From Methylibium sp. NZG (GTDB lineage Bacteria; Pseudomonadota; Gammaproteobacteria; Burkholderiales; Burkholderiaceae_C): a DNA stretch of 64,000 bases. Below, piece after piece: positions 46,763-55,973 of the stretch (its first letter is position 1; every line of letters starts with the position of its first letter). The stretch covers positions 1-64,000 of the forward strand of contig LGRD01000028.1 in assembly GCA_001263235.1 (NCBI GenBank), written 5' to 3'. The position numbers were made by a program, and so were the translations under genes. The notes beneath the pieces were generated by a model. The model saw only the letters and a program-made list of their open reading frames with translations, searched no databases and was not told the DNA's origin.

Positions 46763-46803
46763 GGTTGGGATGTCAGGGGCGCCGTGGCAGGGCAGCGGGC
46801 CGG

Positions 46804-46816
46804 CTCAATCGTTGAG
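46804..46816. promoter_or_regulatory. Inverted repeat with core TCAATCGTTGA between gmd and wbpO
   Basis: ctcaatcgttgag is a perfect 5-bp-arm inverted repeat around TCG, touching the gmd stop codon. Its 11-base core is the same as in the larger inverted repeat 48340-48358 at the start of the EPS-associated regulator gene. It could be a second binding site of that regulator, in the gap ahead of wbpO. Confidence 0.4.
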
Positions 46817-47938
46817 TCACTCGTTGTAGTCGTAAGCCTGGAATCCCGCCATCTTCACCAGGCTGTCGCGCCGGGCTGCCGTGTAGTCGGCCTCGACCAT
46901 CTCCTTCACCAACTCGGCCAGCGTGGTCGTGGGCTCCCAGCCGAGCTTTGCCTTGGCCTTGCTCGGGTCGCCCAGCAGCGTTTCGACTTCGGTGGGTCGG
47001 TAGTAGCGTGGATCCACCCTCACCACCACGTCGCCGACCTTGCACTTGGCCTGGCTGCCCTCGACCTTGGCGACGGTGGCGGTTTCCCGGTCGCCTGTGC
47101 CGCTGAATTTCAGCGTGATGCCCAGCTCGGCCGCCGCAAACTCGACGAACTGCCGCACGCTGTACTGCACGCCGGTGGCGATGACGAAGTCTTCCGGCTG
47201 GTCTTGCTGCAACATCAGCCATTGCATCTGCACGTAGTCGCGTGCGTGGCCCCAGTCGCGCAGCGCCGACAGGTTGCCCAGGTACAGGCAGTCCTGCAGG
47301 CCGAGTGCAATGCGCGCGATGGCGCGCGTGATCTTGCGCGTGACGAAGGTTTCGCCACGAAGCGGGCTCTCATGGTTGAACAGGATCCCGTTGCAGGCGT
47401 ACAAGCCGTAGGCCTCACGGTAGTTGACGGTGATCCAGTAGCCGTACAGCTTGGCCACTGCATACGGGCTCCGCGGGTAGAACGGCGTGGTTTCCTTCTG
47501 CGGCGTTTCCTGCACCAGGCCGTACAGCTCGGAAGTGCTGGCTTGGTAGAAGCGGGTCTTTTTCTCAAGCCCCAGGATGCGGATCGCCTCCAAGATGCGA
47601 AGGGTGCCGATGCCGTCGGCATTGGCCGTGTACTCGGGCGTTTCGAATGAGACCGCCACATGGCTCATCGCCGCCAGGTTGTAGATCTCGTCGGGCTGCA
47701 CCTGCTGGATGATGCGGATCAAGTTGGTGCTGTCGGTCAAGTCGCCGTAGTGCAGCTTGAAGCGTTGGTGGTCGACGTGCGGGTCCTGGTACAGGTGGTC
47801 GATGCGATCCGTGTTGAACATGCTTGCGCGGCGCTTGACGCCATGCACCGTGTAGCCTTTGTCCAGCAGCAACTCCGACAGGTAGGCGCCATCCTGGCCG
47901 GTCACACCGGTAATGAGGGCGGTCTTGTTTTTGGTCAT
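46817..47938 (-). CDS. gmd: GDP-mannose 4,6-dehydratase
   Basis: 373 residues, normal for Gmd. [74 protein letters not shown] and [16 protein letters not shown] are all present. It makes GDP-4-keto-6-deoxymannose, the precursor of GDP-L-fucose, GDP-D-rhamnose and GDP-perosamine. None of the enzymes that would finish those pathways (Fcl, Rmd, Per) is visible in the window. The regulator gene ends 4 bases inside its start. Confidence 0.95.
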   Translation of the reverse strand: MTKNKTALITGVTGQDGAYLSELLLDKGYTVHGVKRRASMFNTDRIDHLYQDPHVDHQRFKLHYGDLTDSTNLIRIIQQVQPDEIYNLAAMSHVAVSFETPEYTANADGIGTLRILEAIRILGLEKKTRFYQASTSELYGLVQETPQKETTPFYPRSPYAVAKLYGYWITVNYREAYGLYACNGILFNHESPLRGETFVTRKITRAIARIALGLQDCLYLGNLSALRDWGHARDYVQMQWLMLQQDQPEDFVIATGVQYSVRQFVEFAAAELGITLKFSGTGDRETATVAKVEGSQAKCKVGDVVVRVDPRYYRPTEVETLLGDPSKAKAKLGWEPTTTLAELVKEMVEADYTAARRDSLVKMAGFQAYDYNE

Positions 47939-48372
47939 GTGAGGTGGCTTGCCTTGAATTCGGCGGCCGTGCTCGACGGTGACGCCTCGTCTCGGCCCAT
48001 CAGTTCGCCCTTGAGCGTGGCAATCTCGGTCTGAAGCATCTTGTACTCGGCTTCCTTGCGGGCCAAGAAGGCTCGCGTCAGCCGGAACCGCTGGCTCACC
48101 CCCGCGGGCGTGAGTACGTAGAGATAGCCTAGCTTGCTGTCGTTGCGCTGGAAGTTCTGGGCAATGACCCATCCCTTTCCGAGCAGCGCCTTCAGCAGGT
48201 AGTGCGTCTTGCCCAGGCTGACGCCCATCGCGCGCGACAGCTGCCGCTGTGAGTACTCGGGGTGTTGCTCCAGAACGCGCAGCAGTTCGAGGTGCGCCGA
48301 GTGTTCTGCCGAGGGCGAAGAGAGTTCCGGTATCACGGTGCGTTCAATCGTTGAACGCTGGATTCTACACAT
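47935..48372 (-). CDS. MarR-type EPS-associated transcriptional regulator
   Basis: 145 residues from the ATG at 48372; a GTG at 48336 (133 residues) fits the family start better, but neither has a clear ribosome binding site. The winged helix-turn-helix reads [40 protein letters not shown], then [22 protein letters not shown], the pattern of the EPS-associated MarR family found inside exopolysaccharide operons. A helical tail with [16 protein letters not shown] follows. A strong inverted repeat overlaps the start region, suggesting autoregulation. Confidence 0.85.
   Translation of the reverse strand: MCRIQRSTIERTVIPELSSPSAEHSAHLELLRVLEQHPEYSQRQLSRAMGVSLGKTHYLLKALLGKGWVIAQNFQRNDSKLGYLYVLTPAGVSQRFRLTRAFLARKEAEYKMLQTEIATLKGELMGRDEASPSSTAAEFKASHLT
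48340..48358. promoter_or_regulatory. Inverted repeat GCGTTCAA-TCG-TTGAACGC at the regulator start
   Basis: Perfect 8-base arms around a 3-base spacer, typical of a dimeric winged-helix operator. It lies 4 bases before the GTG at 48336, or inside the first codons if the ATG at 48372 is used. Its core TCAATCGTTGA recurs at 46805-46815. Confidence 0.55.
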
Positions 48373-48458
48373 GCGGATGAGACGCCTTTGGCCGATGGAT
48401 GATGGATCGCCATGTGCGACCAACGCTCAAGCAAGGGCCCGAGCGACTGCCCGGTGCA

Positions 48459-49010
48459 TCACGGCGCAGCTCGGATGCTGCTGAAGCTGGCGCCTTGAAC
48501 GTCCTTGCCTGACACGAGCGGTGTTGCGTTGCCCAGTGGCCAGTCGATCGCCAGTTCCCGGTCGTCCCACCTCACGCACCGCTCCAACTCTGGCGCGTAG
48601 TAGTCGGTCGTTTTGTAGAGGAAGTCGGCGCTGTCGCTTGTCACCAAAAAGCCATGCGCCATGCCGGGAGGCAGCCACAGGAGGCGGTTATTTTCGCCGC
48701 TCAACTCGACGCCGACCCAGCGGCCGAACGTGGCGCTGCTGCGGCGCAGGTCCACCGCCACATCGAACACTCTGCCTCGCGTCACCCTCACCAGCTTGCC
48801 CTGCGCATGCGGCGGCAGCTGGTAGTGCAAACCTCGCAGCACGCCCTTGGCCGAGCGCGAATGGTTGTCCTGCACGAACGTCACCTCGTGCCCGACGGCC
48901 TCGTTGAACGCGCGCTGGTTGAAGCTCTCCATGAAGAAGCCGCGCTCGTCGCCGAATACCCTTGGCTCCAAGATCAGGACGCCAGGGATGGCGGTCTCAG
49001 AGACTTTCAC
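48459..49010 (-). CDS. rmlC: dTDP-4-dehydrorhamnose 3,5-epimerase
   Basis: 183 residues from a GTG. Cupin enzyme with FGDERGFFMESFNQRAF, FVQDNHSRSAKGVLRGLHYQ (active-site His), GKLVRVTRGRVFDVAVDLRRSS and LPPGMAHGFLV. It inverts C3 and C5 of dTDP-4-keto-6-deoxyglucose, the third step to dTDP-L-rhamnose. It follows rmlA by 13 bases. The regulator gene starts about 86 bases downstream. Confidence 0.96.
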   Translation of the reverse strand: MKVSETAIPGVLILEPRVFGDERGFFMESFNQRAFNEAVGHEVTFVQDNHSRSAKGVLRGLHYQLPPHAQGKLVRVTRGRVFDVAVDLRRSSATFGRWVGVELSGENNRLLWLPPGMAHGFLVTSDSADFLYKTTDYYAPELERCVRWDDRELAIDWPLGNATPLVSGKDVQGASFSSIRAAP

Positions 49011-49023
49011 GCCGAGATCTCCA

Positions 49024-49914
49024 TCAGTAAACGCCGCCTTTGATCACCTGCATCAAGTACTGACCGTAGCCATTCTTCAGCATCGGCTGCGCCAACGCGT
49101 GGAGCTGCTCGGCGGTGATCCAGCCGCTTCGGTAAGCGATCTCTTCGGGGCAGGCGACTTTCAGGCCCTGGCGCTTCTCCAGCGTGGCGATGAACTGGCC
49201 GGCTTCGAGCAGGCTGTCGTGCGTGCCGGTGTCGAGCCACGCGTAGCCGCGGCCCATGATCTCGACGTTGAGCTGGCCTTGCGCCAGGTAGCGCGCATTC
49301 ACGTCGGTGATTTCCAGCTCGCCGCGGGCCGACGGTTGGATGCTGGCCGCGATGTCGCAGACCTGCTCGTCGTAGAAGTACAGCCCCGTTACCGCATAGT
49401 TGCTCTTCGGCGCCTTGGGCTTTTCTTCGATGCTCTGGGCGCGCTTGTGGGCGTCGAAGGCGACCACGCCATAACGTTCGGGGTCGTGCACGTGGTAGGC
49501 AAACACCGACGCACCGGCAGCGCGCCGGCCCGCGGCGCCGAGCAGGCCCTGGAAGTCGTGTCCGTAGAAGATGTTGTCGCCCAACACCAGCGCGCTCGGT
49601 TGGCCGCCGACGAACTGCCGGCCCAGGACGAACGCCTGCGCCAGGCCGTCGGGGCTGGGTTGCACGCAATAGCTGATGTTCACGCCCCACCTCGCGCCGT
49701 CGCCCAGCAGTGCCTCGAAGCGGGGCGTGTCTTGCGGCGTGCTGATGAGCAGGATGTCACGGATGCCGGCCAGCATCAGCGTGCTGAGCGGGTAGTAGAC
49801 CATCGGCTTGTCGTAGACCGGCAGGAGCTGCTTGCTCATTGCCAGCGTGGCCGGGTGCAGCCGGGTGCCGGAGCCTCCGGCGAGCACGATGCCTTTGCGG
49901 TTTGAAGCGGTCAT
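49024..49914 (-). CDS. rmlA: Glucose-1-phosphate thymidylyltransferase
   Basis: 296 residues. The nucleotide-binding start [20 protein letters not shown] is followed by [34 protein letters not shown] and [11 protein letters not shown], all standard RmlA motifs. It joins glucose-1-phosphate and dTTP into dTDP-glucose, the first step to dTDP-L-rhamnose. Order rmlB-rmlD-rmlA-rmlC on the minus strand. Confidence 0.97.
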   Translation of the reverse strand: MTASNRKGIVLAGGSGTRLHPATLAMSKQLLPVYDKPMVYYPLSTLMLAGIRDILLISTPQDTPRFEALLGDGARWGVNISYCVQPSPDGLAQAFVLGRQFVGGQPSALVLGDNIFYGHDFQGLLGAAGRRAAGASVFAYHVHDPERYGVVAFDAHKRAQSIEEKPKAPKSNYAVTGLYFYDEQVCDIAASIQPSARGELEITDVNARYLAQGQLNVEIMGRGYAWLDTGTHDSLLEAGQFIATLEKRQGLKVACPEEIAYRSGWITAEQLHALAQPMLKNGYGQYLMQVIKGGVY

Positions 49915-49933
49915 GGGATCGGCACGTGAAGAG

Positions 49934-50830
49934 TCAGGTCAGCACTTCGGCCAACAGCCGGTCAACGCCGGCTTGCCACGGCGGCAAGCTCAGGCCGAAA
50001 GTGTGCTGCAGCTTGCGTGTGTCCAATCGCGAATTGTGCGGGCGCCTGGCTGGCGTGGGGAAGGCGCTGGTGGGCACCGGCTCGATGGCGTGCTCGGCCA
50101 CCTTCACAGGCCGGCCAGCGGCACGCGCCACACCGATCACGTGGCGGGCGTAACCATGCCAGCTCGTCTCGCCGCTCGCCACGGCGTGGTAGGTGCCGGC
50201 CAACTCGGGCCGGGTCTGCGCCGACCGCAGCGCGTGGGCGGTCAGGTCGGCCAGCAGGTCCGCGCCGGTGGGCGCGCCGATCTGGTCGTCGATGACGGTC
50301 AGCCGGTCGCGTTCGGCGGCGAGCTTGAGCATGGTCTTGGCAAAGTTGCCGCCGCGCACGGCGTAGACCCAACTGGTGCGAAAGATCAGGTGGCGACAGC
50401 CGCTGGCTCGGATGGCTTGTTCGCCTTCGAGTTTGGTACGGCCGTAGACGCTCAGCGGGCCTGTGGGCGAGTCTTCGACCCACGGCCGGTCGCCGCTGCC
50501 GTCGAACACGTAGTCGGTGCTGTAGTGCATCAACCAGGCGCCGCTCGCCGCGGCCTCGCGTGCCAGCACGCCGGGCGCGGTGGCGTTGATGGCGCGCACG
50601 AGGTCGGGTTCGCTCTCTGCCTTGTCGACGGCGGTGTGCGCTGCGGCATTCACGATGATTTGTGGAGCGATCGCACGCACCGTCGCCGCCAAAGACTCGG
50701 GCCGCGAAAAGTCGGCGCTCAACGGGCCCGGGCTGTCGAAGTCCAACGCCACCACCTCGCCCAACGGCGCAAGCGACCGCTGCAACTCCCAGCCGACCTG
50801 GCCGTTCTTGCCGAGCAGCAGGATCTTCAT
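49934..50830 (-). CDS. rmlD: dTDP-4-dehydrorhamnose reductase
   Basis: 298 residues from the ATG at 50830. [20 protein letters not shown] is the cofactor motif; [18 protein letters not shown] and [14 protein letters not shown] (Tyr-x3-Lys) form the catalytic part, with [18 protein letters not shown]. It reduces dTDP-4-keto-L-rhamnose to dTDP-L-rhamnose with NAD(P)H. It is a typical RmlD, distinct from the second RmlD-like reductase at 34286-35155. Confidence 0.96.
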   Translation of the reverse strand: MKILLLGKNGQVGWELQRSLAPLGEVVALDFDSPGPLSADFSRPESLAATVRAIAPQIIVNAAAHTAVDKAESEPDLVRAINATAPGVLAREAAASGAWLMHYSTDYVFDGSGDRPWVEDSPTGPLSVYGRTKLEGEQAIRASGCRHLIFRTSWVYAVRGGNFAKTMLKLAAERDRLTVIDDQIGAPTGADLLADLTAHALRSAQTRPELAGTYHAVASGETSWHGYARHVIGVARAAGRPVKVAEHAIEPVPTSAFPTPARRPHNSRLDTRKLQHTFGLSLPPWQAGVDRLLAEVLT

Positions 50831-50837
50831 GCGCTGG

Positions 50838-51905
50838 TCACGCTGAAGCGCGCTCGCTGTACTGCGTGGCCACCCAGTCGCGGTACGCGCCGGACTGCAC
50901 ATGCGCCACCCAGTCGGCGTTGTCGAGGTACCAGCGCACCGTCTTGCGGATGCCGGTCTCGAAGGTCTCGGCCGGCTTCCAGCCGAGTTCGCGCTCGATC
51001 TTGCGCGCGTCAATCGCGTAGCGGCGGTCGTGGCCGGGCCGGTCGGCAACAAAGGTGATGAGCCGGGCGTGCGGGCCCGCGGCGCTTGGCCGCATCTCGT
51101 CGAGCAACGCGCACACGGTTTGCACGATCTCGATGTTGGGCTTTTCGTTCCAGCCGCCGACGTTGTAGGTCTCGCCCACGCGCCCGCGGGCGAGCACCTC
51201 GCGGATTGCGCTGCAGTGGTCTTTCACGTAAAGCCAGTCGCGCACCTGCTGGCCGTCGCCGTAGACCGGCAGTGGCTTGCCGGCCAGTGCGTTGACGATC
51301 ATCAGCGGGATCAGCTTCTCGGGGAAGTGGTACGGGCCGTAGTTGTTCGAGCAGTTCGTCGTGACCACCGGCAGGCCGTAAGTGTGGTGCCAGGCGCGCA
51401 CCAGGTGGTCGCTGGCGGCCTTGCTGGCGGAATAGGGGCTGTTGGGCTCGAACGGATGGGCCTCGGTGAAGGCCGGGTCGCCCGGGCCGAGGGAGCCGTA
51501 GACCTCGTCGGTCGAGACATGGTGAAAGCGGAACGCGGCCTTCTCTGTCGCGGGCAGCTGGGCCCAGTGCGCCCGAGTGGCCTCCAGCAGCGTGAAGGTG
51601 CCTTCGACGTTGGTCTTGATGAAAGCGCCGGGGCCGTGGATGCTTCGATCGACGTGGCTTTCCGCCGCGAAGTGCACCACGGCGCGCGGCCGGTGCTCCG
51701 CCATCAGGCGGTCGAGCAGCGGCCGGTCGGCAATGTCGCCCTGCACGAACCGATGCCGGGGGTTGCCCGCCAACGAGCCCAGGCTCTCCAGGTTGCCGGC
51801 ATAGGTGAGCGCGTCGAGGTTGAGCACCGGCTCCGCGCTCGCCGCCACCCAATCGAGAACAAAGTTTGCGCCGATGAAACCGGCCCCACCCGTGACGAGG
51901 ATCAT
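50838..51905 (-). CDS. rmlB: dTDP-glucose 4,6-dehydratase
   Basis: 355 residues. [34 protein letters not shown] (Thr-Asp-Glu active site), [17 protein letters not shown] (Tyr-x3-Lys) and [17 protein letters not shown] are intact. First gene of the long minus-strand polysaccharide operon, so the promoter for the block probably lies in the 100-bp gap to the divergent helicase gene. Confidence 0.97.
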   Translation of the reverse strand: MILVTGGAGFIGANFVLDWVAASAEPVLNLDALTYAGNLESLGSLAGNPRHRFVQGDIADRPLLDRLMAEHRPRAVVHFAAESHVDRSIHGPGAFIKTNVEGTFTLLEATRAHWAQLPATEKAAFRFHHVSTDEVYGSLGPGDPAFTEAHPFEPNSPYSASKAASDHLVRAWHHTYGLPVVTTNCSNNYGPYHFPEKLIPLMIVNALAGKPLPVYGDGQQVRDWLYVKDHCSAIREVLARGRVGETYNVGGWNEKPNIEIVQTVCALLDEMRPSAAGPHARLITFVADRPGHDRRYAIDARKIERELGWKPAETFETGIRKTVRWYLDNADWVAHVQSGAYRDWVATQYSERASA

Positions 51906-51993
51906 GAAGTGTTGCCCTGAGGCAGCGCCTGGAAAAACCGGCCGATTCTAGTGGCCGGAAACCGGCAGGATCCTCTCGCGCACCCGCAAGGGC

Positions 51994-51999
51994 GATAAT
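51994..51999 (+). promoter_or_regulatory. candidate -10 box (GATAAT) for the helicase gene
   Basis: GATAAT ends 6 bases before the ATG at 52006, so transcription would begin at about the start codon. No ribosome binding site is visible, consistent with a leaderless message. Inferred only. Confidence 0.35.
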
Positions 52000-52005
52000 C
52001 CAAAG

Positions 52006-53526
52006 ATGACCGAAACACAGACCAGCGCGCAGACCGAAACAACCACCAGCGACGAATCCGCCCCCCAAGACGGCGACGGAGGTCACATTTCAGCCCCTGT
52101 CTCGCTCGAATTCTCAAGCGTGGGCCTGGCCGAGAGCCTGCAGCGCGCCGTGGCCGACCAAGGCTACACGACGATGACGCCGATCCAGGCCAAGGCCATC
52201 CCGATCGTGCTGGCTGGCCGCGACGTGATGGGCGCGGCCCAGACCGGCACCGGCAAGACGGCGGCGTTCTCTCTGCCGCTGCTGCACAAGATGCTGCGCC
52301 ACGAAAATGCCAGCATGTCGCCCGCCCGCCACCCGGTGCGCGCACTCGTGATCGCCCCCACGCGCGAACTGGCCGACCAGGTGGCCGCCAACATCAAGGG
52401 CTACGCGCAGCACTCCAAGCTGCGCACCGCGGTGGTCTACGGCGGCATCGACATGAAGCCGCAGACGGCCGAGCTGAAGGCTGGCGTCGAGGTGCTGGTG
52501 GCCACGCCGGGGCGCTTGCTCGACCACATCGAGGCCAAGAATTGCGTGCTGAACCAGGTCGAGTACGTCGTTCTTGACGAGGCGGACCGCATGCTCGACA
52601 TCGGTTTTCTGCCCGACTTGCAGCGCATCCTGAGCTACTTGCCCAAAACACGCCAGACGCTGCTGTTCTCGGCCACGTTCTCGCCCGAGATCAAGCGCTT
52701 GGCCGAGAGCTACTTGCAAGACCCGATCCTCGTCGAGGTGGCGCGCCCGAACGCGACCGCGACCAATGTGGAGCAGCGCTTTTTCAGCGTTGCCACCGAT
52801 GACAAGCGCAGCGCGGTGCTCAAGCTGCTGAAGGAGCGGGCGATCACGCAGGCGCTGGTGTTCGTCAACTCCAAGCTCGGCTGCGCGCGGCTGGCTCGGT
52901 CGTTCGAGCGCGACGGGTTGCGCACCAATGCGCTGCATGGCGATAAGTCGCAGGACGAGCGGCTGAAAGCGCTCGACGCGTTCAAGCGCGGCGAGGTGGA
53001 TGTGCTGGTGGCGACCGACGTGGCTGCCCGTGGCCTGGACATCGCCGACCTTCCGGCGGTGTTCAACTTCGACGTGCCGTTCAACGCCGAGGACTACGTG
53101 CACCGCATCGGCCGCACCGGCCGCGCCGGCGCATCGGGCCTGGCGGTCACGCTGGTCTCGCGCGACGACGCGCGCTTGATCGGCGACATCGAAAAGCTGA
53201 TCCGCAAGAAGATCGAGCTCGAGCCGCTGGAACTTGAAGAAGATCGCCCGCGCCGAACCTTCAGCGAGCGCCCGCGCCGCGACGACGATGAAGACCGGCC
53301 GGTGCGCGCTCCGTTCACGGCGCGCAGCGCATCGCCGGCCGCGCCGCGCGCTTCGAGCGACCCGTTCTTCGACAAACCCTACGAGCCCGCATCGGCCACC
53401 GCCGAGCCCGCCTGGGAGGCCAAGGCCACCACGTCGGCTCGTTCTTTCTCGCCCAACATCAAGCCCAAAAAGCGCGTGGCGGCCCTGTTCGGCGCTGCCT
53501 GCAAGCCTGAAGAAGTGGCGAACTGA
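52006..53526 (+). CDS. rhlE: DEAD-box RNA helicase, RhlE type
   Basis: 506 residues. After a 25-residue acidic lead come the Q motif (YTTMTPIQAKAIP), Walker A AQTGTGKTAAFSLP, PTRELADQVA, ATPGRLLDHI, the DEAD box at residues 191-194, LLFSATFSP and VHRIGRTGRAG. A basic, low-complexity tail (ERPRRDDDEDRPVRAPF ... NIKPKKRVAALFG) is typical of RhlE. It unwinds structured RNA in ribosome assembly and mRNA decay. Divergent from rmlB. Confidence 0.93.
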   Translation: MTETQTSAQTETTTSDESAPQDGDGGHISAPVSLEFSSVGLAESLQRAVADQGYTTMTPIQAKAIPIVLAGRDVMGAAQTGTGKTAAFSLPLLHKMLRHENASMSPARHPVRALVIAPTRELADQVAANIKGYAQHSKLRTAVVYGGIDMKPQTAELKAGVEVLVATPGRLLDHIEAKNCVLNQVEYVVLDEADRMLDIGFLPDLQRILSYLPKTRQTLLFSATFSPEIKRLAESYLQDPILVEVARPNATATNVEQRFFSVATDDKRSAVLKLLKERAITQALVFVNSKLGCARLARSFERDGLRTNALHGDKSQDERLKALDAFKRGEVDVLVATDVAARGLDIADLPAVFNFDVPFNAEDYVHRIGRTGRAGASGLAVTLVSRDDARLIGDIEKLIRKKIELEPLELEEDRPRRTFSERPRRDDDEDRPVRAPFTARSASPAAPRASSDPFFDKPYEPASATAEPAWEAKATTSARSFSPNIKPKKRVAALFGAACKPEEVAN

Positions 53527-53572
53527 GCACGCGCCGGAAGGGAGAGATGCGCCGTCCGATGCGCTCGCTGCC

Positions 53573-54385
53573 TCAGCCGGCCAGCAACGAAAACACCGCT
53601 GGCACGTCGCCTGGCATCGTGGTGGCCCGGGCCCGCCATGCGGCCACCGTGTCGCTGCGTGTGAAGCCCCCGGCCAGGGTCAGCCCGCAGCTCACCGACA
53701 GCTGTGTTGTGGCTTGCAGGTGAGCTACGAGCGCGCCCAGCAGGGCCTCGTTGCGGTACGGCGTCTCGATCATCAATTGGGTTTGCCGCTGCCGGCGTGA
53801 CAGGGCTTCGAGGTCGCGGATGCGGGTGGCGCGTTCGGCAGCGTCCACGGGCAAGTAGCCAATGAACGCAAAGCTCTGCCCGTTCAGCCCGCTGGCCGCC
53901 AGTGCCAGCAGCAACGAGCTGGCGCCGGGCAGGGCCATGACGCGAATCCCCAGGCCGTGAGCCGCCTGCACGAGTGCGGCGCCGGGGTCGGCCACGGCAG
54001 GCAAACCGGCCTCTGAGATCAGGCCGACGTCGTGTCCGTGCTGCGCCGGAGCGAGCAGCGGCTGCAACGACGCCTGCGGGGCCATCGCCGACGGCAGATT
54101 CGGCGCGGCCCCCTTGAGCGGCGCGCCCTTTTGCGCTCGCGGCAGCTCAACGATGCACAGCGACTGCAGCGGCAGCACCAGCGGCACCACTGCATCGACG
54201 CGCTTCAGAAATGCCCGCGTCGACTTGGCGTTCTCGGCCACCCAGTGCTGCAAACCGGCAGCAATGCGGATGACACCCAGTGGAAGCAGCGCTTGCAGGT
54301 CGGCGCCGCTGTCCGGCGTGCCCAGATCCAGCGTGTTGGGCACGAGATACAGCGTGCCCGTCGAGCCGGGAGTCGGCTCGCTCAA
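53573..54385 (-). CDS. Tetrapyrrole-methylase-type SAM-dependent methyltransferase (RsmI-related)
   Basis: 270 residues from a TTG at 54385 that overlaps the maf stop (TTGA). The tetrapyrrole-methylase fold shows DVGLISEAGLPAVADPGAALVQ, GIRVMALPGASSLLLALAASGLNG and FIGYLPVDAAERATRIRDLE. It is related to RsmI, the 16S rRNA 2'-O-methyltransferase, but is the shorter branch common in Burkholderiales. I leave the symbol open. Translationally coupled to maf. Confidence 0.85.
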   Translation of the reverse strand: MSEPTPGSTGTLYLVPNTLDLGTPDSGADLQALLPLGVIRIAAGLQHWVAENAKSTRAFLKRVDAVVPLVLPLQSLCIVELPRAQKGAPLKGAAPNLPSAMAPQASLQPLLAPAQHGHDVGLISEAGLPAVADPGAALVQAAHGLGIRVMALPGASSLLLALAASGLNGQSFAFIGYLPVDAAERATRIRDLEALSRRQRQTQLMIETPYRNEALLGALVAHLQATTQLSVSCGLTLAGGFTRSDTVAAWRARATTMPGDVPAVFSLLAG

Positions 54386-54984
54386 GACCGGCCGCCCGCG
54401 AGTGGGTCGATGCCCGCCTGACGCAGCAGCGCACAGGTCTTGATGAGCGGCAGGCCGATCAACGCCGTCGGGTCGTCGGACTCGATCGCGTCGAGCAGCG
54501 CGATGCCGAGCGTCTCGCACTTGGCGCTGCCGGCACAGTCGTACGGTTGTTCGGTGAGCAGATAGTGCTCGATCTCACCCTCGGTCAGCGTGCGAAATTG
54601 CACCCGCACAGGCACCAGCGCCGAAGCGGCAAAGCCGCTGGCCTCGCAGACCACCGACACCGCGGTGTGAAACATCACGCTGCGCCCACTCATGGAGCGC
54701 AGTTGCAGGGTCGCTCGCGCATGCGTGCCCGGCTTGCCGATCGGCACGCCGTCCAGGTCGGCCACCTGGTCGGAACCGATCACCACGGCAGACGGGTGGA
54801 GCGTTGCCACGGCACGCGCCTTGGCCAGCGCAAGCCGTTGCGCCAGCGCGTCGGGCAGTTCGCCGGCACGCGGGGTCTCGTCGACGTGCGGCGACTGAAC
54901 CTGGAAGGGCAGCCGCAAGCGTTCGAGCAGTTCGCGCCGGTAGCGCGAAGTGGATGCCAGGATGAGCGCGCGTGCTTGTTCCAT
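54382..54984 (-). CDS. Maf/YceF-type nucleoside triphosphate pyrophosphatase
   Basis: 200 residues. LILASTSRYRRELLERLRLPF is the Maf signature start, VVIGSDQVADLDGVPIGKPG holds the catalytic Asp, and YDCAGSAKCETLGIALLDAIE the C-terminal motif. Maf proteins hydrolyse non-canonical nucleotides; the YceF branch prefers m7GTP. Divergent from the DUF177 gene, an arrangement that is common in betaproteobacteria. Confidence 0.93.
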   Translation of the reverse strand: MEQARALILASTSRYRRELLERLRLPFQVQSPHVDETPRAGELPDALAQRLALAKARAVATLHPSAVVIGSDQVADLDGVPIGKPGTHARATLQLRSMSGRSVMFHTAVSVVCEASGFAASALVPVRVQFRTLTEGEIEHYLLTEQPYDCAGSAKCETLGIALLDAIESDDPTALIGLPLIKTCALLRQAGIDPLAGGRS

Positions 54985-55010
54985 CGGGCAGATTGTCCCA
55001 TCGCGCGTCG

Positions 55011-55016
55011 TACACT
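55011..55016 (+). promoter_or_regulatory. candidate -10 box (TACACT) for the DUF177 gene
   Basis: TACACT ends 7 bases before the ATG at 55024, again suggesting a start of transcription at the start codon. It is the third such case in the window. Confidence 0.3.
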
Positions 55017-55023
55017 GCATCGC

Positions 55024-55578
55024 ATGGCTGCGCGCGCTTTCGACCCCTTTCGGCTGGACGTGCAAGTGTTTGCGAGCGACAACGGCGAGTTGTCTGGCCG
55101 CTGGCCGCTTCAGGACATGACGCGTTTGGCCGACTCGATGCACTCAGACTCGCCCGCCACCGGTGCGAGCCAGGTCGGCTGGAGCGCGAGAGGTGAACTG
55201 CGCGCCGCCCGCGGCGGACCGGCACAGGTCTGGCTGCACTTGCGCGCCGAGGCGCGCTTGCAGCTTGAGTGCCAGCGTTGCCTGCAGGCGGTGGAAAGCG
55301 AATTGAGCATCCACCGCTGGTTTCTTTTCGTGCCCGGCGAAGACGCGGCGGCGCAGATGGACTCCGAGAGTGAAGACGACGTGCTTGCGCTGACCCGTGC
55401 GCTGGACCTGCGCGACCTGGTCGAAGACGAACTGCTGCTCGCCTTGCCGCTGGTACCGCGTCACGATGTATGCCCCACCGCGTTGTCGTTGCTGAACGAC
55501 GCGCCGCAGGCGTCTGCCGGACCGGTCCACCCCTTTGCTGTGCTGGCCACCCTCAAGCGAGGCGGATCACTCAATTAG
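55024..55578 (+). CDS. yceD: DUF177 (YceD-type) protein
   Basis: 184 residues. The Cys pair in [13 protein letters not shown] (near residue 83) and the acidic stretch [29 protein letters not shown] match the DUF177/YceD family. It is almost always encoded just before rpmF in bacteria, as here, and is linked to ribosome or 23S rRNA maturation. Cytoplasmic. Confidence 0.92.
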   Translation: MAARAFDPFRLDVQVFASDNGELSGRWPLQDMTRLADSMHSDSPATGASQVGWSARGELRAARGGPAQVWLHLRAEARLQLECQRCLQAVESELSIHRWFLFVPGEDAAAQMDSESEDDVLALTRALDLRDLVEDELLLALPLVPRHDVCPTALSLLNDAPQASAGPVHPFAVLATLKRGGSLN

Positions 55579-55616
55579 CGCGGTCGGCCTCGTGCCTCTG
55601 CGCCGCCGGCCCGTGC

Positions 55617-55622
55617 TAGAAT
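55617..55622 (+). promoter_or_regulatory. candidate -10 box (TGC-TAGAAT) for rpmF
   Basis: TAGAAT with a TGC just before it lies about 100 bases ahead of the rpmF ATG. An rpmF-specific promoter behind DUF177 would fit the need for high L32 output. No clear -35 box is seen. Confidence 0.35.
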
Positions 55623-55720
55623 CGCGGGCTTTCCGCTTGGAGCGTTTCGGGTTGTCGTCAGGCGCGTCACCCCAGCATGCGCCACGGCGTCGGCTCGTTG
55701 CAGAGCGTCAGGAGAACCCC

Positions 55721-55903
55721 ATGGCCGTTCAACAGAACAAGAAGTCCCCTTCCAAGCGCGGCATGCACCGCGCGCACAACGCACTGAACACCCCGGGCAC
55801 CGGCATCGAGCCGACCACCGGCGAAGTGCACATGCGGCACCACATCAGCCCGAACGGTTTCTATCGCGGTCGCAAGGTGCTCAAAACCAAGGCAGACGCG
55901 TAA
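55721..55903 (+). CDS. rpmF: 50S ribosomal protein L32
   Basis: 60 residues, [20 protein letters not shown] at the start and [15 protein letters not shown] at the end, the full L32 sequence pattern. The Cys4 zinc site of the C+ form is absent (the zinc-free form is common in betaproteobacteria). AGGAG lies 9 bases before the ATG. First gene of the rpmF-plsX-fab cluster. Confidence 0.97.
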   Translation: MAVQQNKKSPSKRGMHRAHNALNTPGTGIEPTTGEVHMRHHISPNGFYRGRKVLKTKADA

Positions 55904-55973
55904 GCGCACGTCGCTGGTTCCCGCGCGTTGAAGGCGGCACCGGTCGAGCGCCGCTGTTGATTTCTCCTTCGTC

